From the NCBI GenBank assembly GCA_009823395.1, contig CM020519.1, positions 17,167,501 through 17,231,500 of the forward strand: 64,000 bases of DNA. The letters are read 5' to 3'. This document shows, in pieces, positions 1 through 10,618 of the stretch. The notes beneath the pieces were generated by a model that searched no databases, was not told the origin of the DNA, and saw nothing but the letters and a program-made list of their open reading frames with translations. The translations under genes were made by a program, and so were the position numbers. How positions within the stretch are numbered: the stretch's first letter is position 1; every line of letters starts with the position of its first letter. This DNA comes from Thamnaconus septentrionalis. Taxonomy: Eukaryota; Chordata; Actinopteri; Tetraodontiformes; Monacanthidae.

Positions 1-1260
1 ACCGCCACGACAGGCACCGGAGACCTTACGACCACAACTACGAGCAGCTGCGTTAACAATAGAGGTGGAGAACATGGTCCATTCGGACTCAATGTCTCCA
101 ACCTCCCCGGAATCTGGGCGAAGCTCTCCGGAGGTGGGAGTTGAAGACCGCACTGACAGAGGGCTCGACCAGACGTTCCCAACAGACCCTCACAATACGT
201 TTGGGCCTGCCGGGTCTTTCCGGTCTCCTCCCCCGCCAGCGGATCCAACTCACCACCAGGTAGTGATCAGTTGACAGCTCCGCCCCTCTCTTCACCCGAG
301 TGTCCAAGACACAGGGACGGAGGTCAGACGACACGACCACAAAGTCGATCATCGACCTCCGCCCCAGGGCATCCTGATGCCAAGTGCACCGGTGGACACC
401 CCTGTGCTCGAACATGGTGTTTGTCACGGACAAGCTGTGACTAGCACAGAAGTCCAGCAACAAAACACCATTCGGGTTCAGATCAGGGAGGCCGTTCCTC
501 CCAATCACGCCTCTCCAGGTCACACTGTCGCTGCCCACATGTGCGTTGAAGTCCCCCAGCAAAACAACGGAGTCCCCAGTCGGAGCACCATCCAGCACCC
601 CTCCCAAGGACTCCAAGAAGGCCGGGTACTCTGCACTGCCATTCGGGCCATAGGCCGAAATGACAGTGAGAGACCTGTCCCCAACCCGAAGGCGCAGGGA
701 CACGACCCTCTCGCTCACCGGGTAAGCTCCAACACGCTGGGCGGCTGAGCTGTGGGGCAATAAGCACGCCCACACCAGCCGCCCCGCTCACCGCGGGCAA
801 CGCCAGAAAATGGAGAGTCCAGCCCTCTCGAGGAGCTGGATTCCAGAGCCCATGCTGTGCGTGGAGGTGAGCCCGACTATATCTAGCCGGTACCTCTCAA
901 CCTCCCGCACAAGCTCGAGCTCCTTCCCCCCCAGCGAGGTGACATTCCATGTCCCAACAGCCAGAGGCTGCTTCCGAGGCCCAGGCCGTCGAGGCCCTCC
1001 GCCTCGACTGCCGCCCGAGCCACACTGCACCCGACCCCTACGGCTTCCTCTGCGGGTGGTGAGCCCACAGGAGGTAGGACCCACGTCGCTCGTTCGGGCT
1101 GAGCCCGGCCGGGCCCCGTGGGCTAAGGCCCGGCCACCAGGCGCTGCGTGCTCTGAGCCCCAACCCCGGGCCTGGCTCCAGGGTGGGGCCCCGGTTGCGC
1201 CATACCGGGCGACGTCACGGTCCTTTTGTTGCTGTTATCCATTGAGGTTTGTGAATTTCT
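1..1260 (-). mobile_element. Non-LTR retrotransposon 5' part: APE-type endonuclease domain, frameshifted
   Basis: On the minus strand, read from about 1084 down to 89, two frames together encode an apurinic-type endonuclease of a LINE. The motifs visible are GTWNVTSL near the N terminus (about 960), SAYGPN (about 655), [10 protein letters not shown] (about 540, catalytic D and N), and STDHYLVV near 260 (the terminal S-D-H). The N-terminal part and the main part lie in different frames, with a third frame open around 483-800, so the copy is broken. No reverse transcriptase follows inside the window, because the element continues off the left edge. It sits antisense in an fntb intron. The clade was not assigned. 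Confidence 0.85.
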
Positions 1261-3263
1261 AGAGTAAGAGGAAAAACAAGATATTTACATCATATGTACA
1301 GTTGGATTATTTTACATGATCTCCATATTGACGTATAAACAAGTGTTTTATTGCACCTTTATGAAAATGTGAGTAGTTGATATTGATTGTTAATATTGAT
1401 TATTGTTAGACGCACACAAAGCTGCTATGCAGGGAGGAATTGATGGAGGAAAACAGGCTCAGGTTGCTTTTAAAGCACAGTCACTCCACAGTGGAATGTT
1501 CTGATTTTTTTAGATCAATTAAGTGAAAGTGGATCATTTTTCACAGCACACCTGACATTACCTCCAGGTACACTAGAGTGCTGCGGCACAGTGGTGGAAA
1601 AACGCTGCATTAAAAGACCAGTCTAAACAGTGAAGTCCCTGCTATGGTGGCACTGCGTCATTTCCTGCAAAAAAAAAAAAAAAAAAAGTTTTTTTTTTTT
1701 AATTAGGCTAAATATTGTTTGCCATTATCTGTATTTATTTCTATTTATTTTTTTTTCAGCAGGAGCGAACAAAACTGTGGCTCCTGACTGGCTTCCATTG
1801 AGCGGCGTACGATGAGTCACGCTCCACACAGCCCCAGTTCCATCTGAGAGAGGGAGAGAATGAATTATTCACCGGCAGAGAATAGATTGCTGCTGATGGC
1901 GCTCGCTCGCATCGGAATGGCCTTGCATTTGTTATGCGGCCGCGCTCTCGCGGATTCGCCACATTGCATAAAGACTGACAATGAGGCGAAGAGAGCGGGG
2001 TGTTTTTTCATATATATATATATTTTTTTTTAATGTGTATATGTTTCAGCGTCCTCGATGCGAAGGTTGAGCAGCTGCTGCTTCATCAGTAAAGTGAGGC
2101 AGCGGTGTGAGAGAGTGTCTGTCCCGTTAGAAATCTATCAAGACTTCAAGCTTCCTGTTCGGCTCCTCTGTTACTGCAAAATTCATTATTGTGGGCGTCC
2201 CCACTCGCCCGCCTGCGAACTGCCCTCCCGTTGTGGAACTCTGCCCTTTGTGAGGTCACAAAGACCACTCACTCCTTCAACCGGGCTACTGGTGTTTGTC
2301 CCGCCTGCTGAGACACCTCATTTGTCTATGCCTGGGTGGGCAAACTTGTTGACTGGTGGAGCCACATTGGCTTCTACAATGAGGGAGGCGCTGGAGCAGC
2401 AGCAGGTGGATGGATGGAGCGTCTTTGGTGAGCCTCTCAGTTCACTTTCAATACACAGTTTTCCCGTCTATCGAAAGTGAACCAAAGCGTTACAACAACA
2501 TCAGTGTCTTTGAAGCCCCGCGCTGTTTAGTTCTTTATTAAAATAACTCCCAAAATGTTGAAAAATGGGTGAAATCCAGCTATTTTATTGTCTTACTTCC
2601 TGTTTATATCATTTCTTCAACTTCCTCGGGCCAGATTAAAAAATCTTGAAGGACTTGATGTGACTCCAGGGCCGTAGTTTGGCGTTGTCCCTTTCCAGTT
2701 ATTTTGAACGCCAGCCAAGGCTAAATCTTTTCTCGCTGGAGGCTGTAAACAGAGGGTTTTAAAGGTTTGCTGCTTTCTGGAGACCCCTCAGGTCGCTTTT
2801 GTTCTGTTTTTGTTCTGATCATGAGAGCCGCAGAGTGAGTCGTCACAGTGGGTTATGACATGTGGACCTTCGAAGGTTTTCAGACGGCAGGCCACCTTTG
2901 AAATAGCAGCAGGCCTTGGACGATCGAGTTTCTCCTCTGCGACTCTCCAGACTTTGCTCGATTTCCTTTGCGCCAATATAAAGCAGCAAAAAGAAAAGAA
3001 AATCCTCAGTGTTCCATAATTGCCCAGCCCTCAATCGCACAGGCTGGTTGCACCAATTAGCTGTTTCCATGGTGATGCGATTGCAAATTCCCTTGTTTTG
3101 CGCGCTGAAATTTCAGGATATCAAGCTTTTTTTTTTTCTTCCGAGCAGCCTCCTCCTCTCACCCCTCGCTCTGCCCAGTGCGACGACGATTGTGCGTGTG
3201 TGTGTGTGTGTGGGTGGGTGCGTGTTCAACTCTCAAAATGTTGTGTGTCCTCCCATCCCTCAG
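1261..3263. other. fntb intron sequence, no coding exon seen
   Basis: AT-rich intron upstream of the first visible fntb exon. I looked for the conserved fntb exon that precedes it (GVPGMEAHGG region) and did not find it here, so that exon lies to the left. The stretch holds poly-A/T runs (1669-1700, 1748-1757), a short TA run near 2013 and a fragment of a hAT element (listed separately). A pyrimidine-rich tract with a GT run (3193-3211) lies just before the acceptor. Confidence 0.6.
2331..2422 (-). mobile_element. Fragment of the hAT MITE family found at 4644, 59247 and 62522
   Basis: The sequence GTGGGCAAACTTGTTGACTGG and what follows is the reverse complement of the right end of the roughly 370-bp hAT elements elsewhere in the window (the part running from CCATCCATC to the terminal TTTGCCCACC). 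Only this end is present. Confidence 0.6.
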
Positions 3264-4069
3264 CGCTGGGTGGTCAGCAGGCAGATGCGCTTCGAGGGAG
3301 GCTTCCAGGGCCGCTGCAACAAGCTCGTGGACGGCTGCTACTCCTTCTGGCAGGCGGGACTCCTGCCGCTGCTACACAGAGCCTTGTTCAAAGAAGGTAC
3401 CGTGCCACCCCGGGGGATCGGGGCGCACTCGGCTGCTCCGACGGGGATTTCGATGCTTTTCACACTGGCACCAAAGAGAGCGCGAGGTTTTGCTCATTTG
3501 TTGGTTGTACCAGTAGGTTGTTTAACAGGAGCGAGTTGAAGACTAGCAAACCGAAAAAGCAGCCAGTGCATAAAAATGTAAAATCTAGAACCCGAAAGAG
3601 GTGAGACATTGATGTAAGATGGTGAAGGTTTCATCATAAGTTTTCTTCTATTTTGTAGCATGACTGATGTGATAGGGTGTCTGAACTTTGAAAGAATCCT
3701 CAGCGACTTGGATGTTGTTCTGTCTGTTGCTGCTTTCTCAAAATGTATGTCACTGTGTAGATCGTAAAAATTCTTTAAAATTTATTTTTGAACCAAAACT
3801 CAATGTGTGATGTCTTCTGACAACGGTGAAGCTCAACCCTTCGCCAGAAATGCTCTGTTGCCGGGCGGAATCGCGCGTTGAAGGCGATTCCCGAACAGAA
3901 TGCCGGTGACGCTGTATCGCTTTGGTGTTCAGGGGAGTCGGAGCTGAGTCGGCAGCGCTGGATGTTCGAGCAGCAAGCCTTGCAGGAGTACATCCTCCTG
4001 TGCTGTCAGAACCCGACAGGAGGCCTCCTGGATAAGCCTGGCAAGTCAGTCCCACACCATCTGGACACG

Positions 4070-4111
<42 letters not shown>

Positions 4112-7093
4112 CCATCCACATGGTTTTACTCATCCACATCAATCCCTCCTTGTGATGTGGTGCTGCTGTGTTCAGATCCCGGGACTTCTACCACACGTGT
4201 TACTGCCTGAGCGGCCTCTCCATCGCGCAGCACTTCGGCAACATGGACCTCCACCACGAGATGATCCTCGGCAGGGAGGAGAACCGGCTGGTAAGGAACG
4301 CAAACGGAGCGCCGTACTTCCTTATTACGCTGTGACGTCCACGCTATACCCCGGCCAGTCAGTGGCCCTCCAACCTGCGGGGAGCCAGTTTGTTTTGACA
4401 AACAGCGAGCAAATCGCGTCGCGTGATTCCGTGAACTGATTGCCTTGGGGTTTTTAATAGGGATGCACCAATACCACTTTTTTTTCCCACACACAACGAG
4501 TAGAGTACGAGTACTTGCATTTCAGTACTCAGCGATACCCAGTACTTAATAAGGCCATTACGCATTATAGAATTACTTTGATTTTTTTTCTTTTCCACTG
4601 ATTTTTTGGTTATTTAAACAGCATCAGCATGATTTTCGAGAACGGGCACGGGTAAACTACGGCCCGGGGGCCATATGCGGCCCATTAAGCTTCTTAATCC
4701 GGCCTGCCGAACAAAGAATCATATTAATAGTAAGTTAGTAATAAAATAGCTATATTTCATCATTTTTTTTTGTGTATTAAGGGTCATTTTAAAAAAAGAA
4801 CTAACTACCGTGGGGCTCCAAAGACAGATATTTTGTTGTAACGCTTTTTCAATTGACATTAAAGCACACGTTTTCTACATATCCCATGAAATATTTATTT
4901 CTCTTATGGGTCAGTCATGGACGGGTCACTCCATCCATCCGCTCCTGCTCTGGCCCATCCGTCAGATTTCTTTGAACCCGTCGTGGCCGACCAGTCAGAA
5001 AGTTTGCCCACCTGTGGTCTAGAACATCAACATGGGTGACTGTCAAGTTGCACTGCAGTACAAACCCCAATTTAACAAAATTGTCAAATACATTTGTGTC
5101 ATAGCAATGGCACGTACTTTACGAGTATGAGTACTTGTGAAAATGCTCAACCCTGGTATCGGTACCGATACTCGGTACTGGTATTGTATCGGTGAATCCA
5201 GAGTTTGTACTGAAGCTGTACTATTGAGTCAGTCTCAATATGATGAAGTCTCACTGAGTGGAAAACAATAGATTTTTTTTTTTTTACTAAAATAGCTGAG
5301 ATGGCCTTTGATAATTTTTTTTTACTGCAGTGACTTTCAGAAAATGGCTTTCTGAAGTTCTTCCCTGCGCTGCCATCGCATCACATATACAACCTACTCA
5401 CTTCCTGTCTCTCATTTAAGATCAGTGGAGCTGAATGGGAACAGTGTGCAAGTGTTTTTTTTTTCTCAGCCAAAACAACTCATTTAAAGAACCTTTATCG
5501 ACCCTTGATCCAGCTGCACAAGTGCCTTCTTCATACTACAAAAAAACGACAACAAAGCGTATCGTCAACTGCTCCTTCAGCCTGCGACGCGCTGGTACCC
5601 GCTCATTTCTCCGCCGCCCGGTAAATTATTCAAGCATCGCCTGCGGTCATATTTGCATGTGAATGCAGTTGCATTGCGTTTACAGTGACGGGAGCGAGCG
5701 GAAGTACTCGGGTTCATTCTCGCACACACACACACACACACACTCACGCACTCTTTCCTGTCGTTTTCGCCATCGCCCTTTGATCTCACAGACGTGAGAA
5801 AGGAAGAAGACACAAAAGGAGGGCATGGGCAGTTTCACATCACAAGAGGTTGACAGTGGTTTTGTTTTCCTGTTTCCTCTTGTGTTACTGGCACCCTCGG
5901 CTGATAGCAGCAGCTAGCGCCGCCCTGCTGTTTGGTTACCACACACCACGCGTCAGAATCCAGCTGAAAAATGTTGATGTCATCGCTCGAGGGCAGTAAA
6001 GGCAGAATTCATGGCGCAGCTGTTTCCACTGACTTGCCTTTTATTTGACTGCACGTCCCGACGCTCTGCCACTTCTCTGGTGGACGCGTGTTTGTAACGC
6101 AGGTGGCTGAAGTACTCATATTCTATACTTAAGTAAAAGTATGCATTCTTGTGTGAAAAAAAAATACTCTGGTAAATAGTAAAAGTACTGAATCAACTCC
6201 TTTACTCCAATAAAAGTCAGAAAGTACAGGTCCTAAAATGTATTTTAAAATGTATCTAATTTTTTTTTTTTACATTCATTTCATTAAAGAAATTATACTT
6301 TTGTTGATAATTTTTTTTAGTCTGGATTCCACTGACCAGAGGTCTTGATGAGCACCTGGATTATTTGGAACTCTTGATGTCTATTTTATTTTTTCCACCG
6401 CAGCACAACCCAACTGTAATCAGCAGCAACAGTTATTGGATGTTTACACTTTTAATAACAATAACCAATGGTATTTTCTACATTTCTATTTCCTCTGAAC
6501 TGAAACGAACTGAACATTGACCCCAAAGCTGAGGTTCTCTAAAATAATGTCCCTCTAAAATATTATCCACACGCAACATCATAGTTCAAATAGCTCCAAA
6601 AGCAACAACTGTCATAATAACAAGTAAGTATAAAGAATAATAATTAGTGTAATAAGTTATTAATTACCATTCATTCATCTTTATAACCGCTTCCTCGTGG
6701 ACTCAGGATCACGGGCAGATCCTGTCCAGAAGACACAGAAGTGCTAGATATTTGTGTACAAATGTAGGAGTCAAAGTAAAAAGTCATCAGAAAAAATAAT
6801 GCTGAGGTTCGGTACAGATACCTGAACAATCTACTTCAGTACAGTGACAAAGTATCTGTACACCTTTGGTGTTTATTTTGGCGGTGGGGAGGACACACAG
6901 AGAGGTGAGGTTTTGTATACGTTAACTCCCCCATGGTTCCACTCCACAGGCTCCCACTCATCCCGTTTACAACATCTGCCCAGAGAAGGTGGCCCAGGCC
7001 CTGCAGCACTTCCACCGGCTGGCCGTCCCCGAGGCCTCCGCCGCTGGCAGGCCGTCCGACGGCCCCTCAGGATCGGGAGAGTGCCGGTCCTAG
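3264..7093 (+). CDS. fntb: Protein farnesyltransferase subunit beta, 3' half (four terminal exons)
   Basis: Catalytic beta subunit of farnesyltransferase, which attaches farnesyl to CaaX cysteines of Ras-like proteins and lamins in the cytosol. Exons seen: 3264-3396, 3933-4044, 4176-4290 and 6950-7093. All have GT-AG borders and matching phases (0/1, 1/2, 2/0, 0/stop), giving 167 residues, or about the last 38 percent of the roughly 437-residue human protein. Motifs: RQMRFEGGFQGRCNKLVDGC, with the zinc ligands D and C in VDGCYSFW; QQALQEYILLCCQ; GGLLDKPGKSRDFYHTCYC, with the zinc-ligand H in YHTC; SGLSIAQHFG; and the near-terminal PTHPVYNI. The donor at 4045 is GTCAGT. The C-terminal 30 residues are low-complexity and differ from mammals. 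The 5' exons lie left of the window. Transcription converges on max, as in human. Identification is secure. Confidence 0.96.
4068..4108. repeat. (CA)n microsatellite
   Basis: About 20 CA units in the short fntb intron between 4044 and 4176, ending about 65 bases before the acceptor. Confidence 0.9.
4459..5213. mobile_element. TIR element with AGGGATGCACC ends, interrupted by a hAT insertion
   Basis: The left end reads AGGGATGCACCAATACC and the right end (about 5155-5213) is its inverted partner, ending GGTATTGTATCGGTGAATCC. Internal sequence (AATAAGGCCATTACGCAT) is shared with the inverted copy at 13057-13551. The element is split by the hAT MITE at 4644-5017, so it is the older of the two. 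It lies in the last fntb intron. Confidence 0.65.
4644..5017 (+). mobile_element. hAT-type MITE (374 bp) with 8-bp target-site duplication
   Basis: The ends are GGGCACGGGTAAACTACGGC on the left and AGTTTGCCCACCTGTGG on the right (imperfect inverted repeats). They are flanked by TCGAGAAC (4636-4643) and TCTAGAAC (5018-5025), an 8-bp duplication with one mismatch, the size expected for hAT transposition. There is no transposase. Related copies lie at 59247-59612 and 62522-62896. Confidence 0.75.
6105..6870. repeat. Dispersed fish repeat rich in AAGTA/GTACTT motifs
   Basis: Begins AAGTACTCATATTCTATACTT and ends near AAGTATCTGTACACC, with internal TAAGTAAAAGTA and AAAAGTACTGAATC repeats typical of a common teleost interspersed element. 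It includes a short piece (6668-6720) resembling the repeat at 45686. The exact ends and class are uncertain. Confidence 0.4.
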
Positions 7094-7480
7094 CCGCTCC
7101 TCGCGGGACTCGTCCCTGTGCGCCAACCAGCCATCTCTGGGTGGGTGGGGAGGGAGGGAGGGAGGGAGCGTCTGGGAGGGGAGGCAGGGGAAGAACCAGC
7201 TGTCAGGCCTGACGTAGACGAGAGCAGTTGGAGCGACCGGCTCCCCGCCCACAGCAGACTCCAGGGCTGGACCGGGGTCGGGGGGGGCCACTGACTGAAT
7301 ACAGTGAGTGTGTGTGTGTGCGTGCGTGCGTGTGTGTGTGTGTGTGTGTGTGGGCAGCTTTTGCGTTCTGGCCGAATTTGTGCTTTGCCACGTCTTCTTT
7401 TTGTTTTTTTCCAGGTGCAAAACTGAAACTTTGTATGCTTTCTGAGTGACCCAGGTTAATAAAAACTTTAAAGCAGTGTC
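7094..7480 (+). other. fntb: fntb 3' UTR
   Basis: Runs from the fntb stop codon to the polyadenylation signal at 7458. It contains a run of GGGAGGGAGGGAGGG (7149-7167, a potential G-quadruplex) and a GT microsatellite (about 7303-7352). No coding sequence. Confidence 0.75.
7458..7463 (+). terminator. fntb polyadenylation signal AATAAA
   Basis: AATAAA lies 365 bases after the fntb stop codon, followed by a GT-rich stretch (TGTTGTGGTTTTGTTT at about 7485-7500) of the kind found downstream of cleavage sites. Confidence 0.75.
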
Positions 7481-7754
7481 ACAATGTTGTGGTTTTGTTT
7501 TCTTAATAAGCGGGAACCCCAGGTTACACCTTACCCACGAGAAATTTGCCCTGACGAGGTCTTGGGTAGGATCAAGGCAGCACAAAGCGAGCACGTGAAA
7601 AATTAAATATGAAAGTAATTCATTAAAATTGGAATTTTTTCCATCAGTCATACAGTTTAATAACGTAAACATGAATTAATTTACTTTATCCTATTAATTC
7701 CAGTAAATGTTATATATAAATATCTGTATATATACTGTATGTGTGTATGTGTTA

Positions 7755-8217
<463 letters not shown>

Positions 8218-8883
8218 ATTTATTTAAATTTACGTATATACGTATATATCTATATAGCAGTAGGGCCGAGATGTGGATACTGACTGAGAGGAACACATAT
8301 GTACCCACTACTTTATTCTAAACTTAGTTATATCAAAGTGAATGCATTACTATCTGCTCTGTGTAGCAGCATGCTCTTATGAGGAAGTCATGGCGGGTTG
8401 GGATGGGGGAGGGTGAAAACGGCTCCAGCAATTAGTTCATATTATAAAATTCTTTTTTCTTCTTCACCTTTGAATACCTTGATACCAAGGATGTGCGGGA
8501 TACTTTGTCATAATGCAGCATACAGAACACAAGGCTCTCTTGGGGAGTTGAAACACTAAAAAAAATCTAACTGGAACCCTTATCACCACCACCACCACCA
8601 CCACATTAAGAGCAGGGAGAGGCGGGAGAAAAAAGGGGCATGCAGCAAGTGGATGCGCCACTTGCATCAGCCCAGCCAGCCCAGTCAAGAGCCATGCTGG
8701 TGTAAGAGGAGAATGCTTACATAATGAGACATAAAAGCACCTCATGCTTCGAGTCTTCATTCCCAACAGCAGCCTGCATGGCTGCAAACCAGAAAAACCT
8801 GCTTCTGCTGCTGCCGCCCCCCGCCCGACCGCCCACCCACAGCACATCCTGTCCCAGGAGCTGCAGCAGAGGTGACGGATGAG
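8218..8883. other. Spacer between two (TA)n arrays
   Basis: Unique-looking sequence with a (CAC)n run at about 8583-8603. An alternative max polyadenylation signal (TTTATT on the plus strand, 8311-8316) is present. No exon was recognised. Confidence 0.5.
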
Positions 8884-9043
<160 letters not shown>

Positions 9044-9059
9044 TAAATGGACAGGAGGG

Positions 9060-10004
9060 CCGTCTTAAAGGATAAAATAGTTTATTTTATAGTCTCATAG
9101 TAAAGGTAGGCCTCAACTTGCAAGACGATTTTTGGCAGTATGTACAACATACTTGTAATTTCCACGGAATGGAATCGGACAAACAAAGACCTAGAATACT
9201 AATTATATCCTCCTAAATGGAAATCAAATGGAAACAATATACATACACACATATTTTCCTAGACAAGCATAACGCCTTTTTTTTTTTTTTTTTTCCCCCT
9301 CTGGGTATCAGGGGTGGGGTGGGGGGCTCGGCAACATTGACTTTTTTTTTGTTGTTTCACCGTGTAAAAAGCACAATCACATCGACAAGGACTCGTTTTG
9401 GTTTCCTTGCAAAAGACGGGAGCTACCTCAGACATTCAATACCTAGAATTCAAACCCTTAAGGAAAAACTACGTGACAAATCAGCTTATTTTTTCTCTCT
9501 CTCTCTCCTCGTAACTTGTGAGATAACTACAAAACGCATAACATACTTTTGAAAACCCGGAAAACATCCAATCCAATATTTTTATAGTTTTGTTTTTTTT
9601 CCCTCTCTCTTCCCCCACGATATATAAAACGAGATGCCTAATGTATTCAGCCACCTAAAGATCATTCACTACTTCAAGCTAAAGGACAAAAATAGTAACG
9701 ATACAAGTTTTAGGAACAAATTCTCCTTCAAAACATCAATTTTCAAACAGAGGGGTCACGATTTCTTCTTTTTCTTTCTTTTTTGGGGGAAATATTTTCG
9801 CTAACAAACGGGGTGTCGGGCACTGCGATCCAGGGGGCCTGAGGGGGCCTGAGGTGCGCGTCGCTCCAGCCGCTGCTTCCAGGCGTCTTCACATTCTTTA
9901 TGTGGGGAAAAAAAAAAAAAAAAAAAAAAAGCTACAAATGTCGATCTTTTTTTAATCATCATTTCTTTTTAAAAAGGTAAACTTTTCCTGGACGACTGAT
10001 CTAG

Positions 10005-10043
<39 letters not shown>

Positions 10044-10618
10044 CGTATGTGTGTGTCTGTGTGTCTAAACAGGATTTCTGCCATCAAGAATAACAAAATA
10101 AACAATAAAAAGGAAACACAAAATATATAATAATAATAACAATAATAACAATAATAATAAAGCAGTGCTTGGACAAGTACGCCCGGGACGCAGCCCCGCC
10201 CCTCCCCCTCCGGGTCAGCGTCGGGGGAGAGGGTGGGGGGAGGGCGGGGTCAGACTGAGGGCACGTAGAAAGCGTACAAAGTCCTTAGAGTTGCCAAGCT
10301 GCCTCTTCCTGGGTGTTGGGTCTGGTGGGGGGGGGGTAACCTGAAGCTCTTTCGGCGGGTGGAGGCGGCGGCGCCCCCCCCCGCCCTCCTCCTCCTCCTC
10401 CTCTCTGTTCCTGGGGGGGGCGCTGACGGGTCATGAGTCTCGGCCGGAGGTGGAACGAGAGGACGGTGAAGGAGGAGGAGGAGGGAGGAGGCTCTTCCGG
10501 AGAGAGACGACGATGATGATGATGATGATGATGGTGGTGATATTGAGGGGCCGGAGCCAGTGACCGACCCCACCCCCTGCTGCCTGGACCAGGCGTCCCT
10601 CTCTCTCTCTCTCTCTCT
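9060..10618 (-). other. max: max 3' UTR
   Basis: About 1.5 kb between the max stop codon (10619-10621) and the probable polyadenylation signal. It contains poly-T tracts (9276-9294), a poly-A run (9908-9930), a GT/GC dinucleotide tract (10013-10046), an AAT-rich stretch (10123-10158) and a GAT run (10503-10533). No ORF of interest. Confidence 0.6.
9081..9086 (-). terminator. Probable max polyadenylation signal
   Basis: TTTATT on the plus strand reads AATAAA on the minus strand, about 1.53 kb after the max stop codon. It is the first signal before the TA array, but an alternative exists at 8311. Confidence 0.55.

Noticed and set aside
2058..2480. 140-codon plus-strand ORF upstream of the first visible fntb exon
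   Set aside because: No fntb similarity; its end overlaps a hAT fragment.
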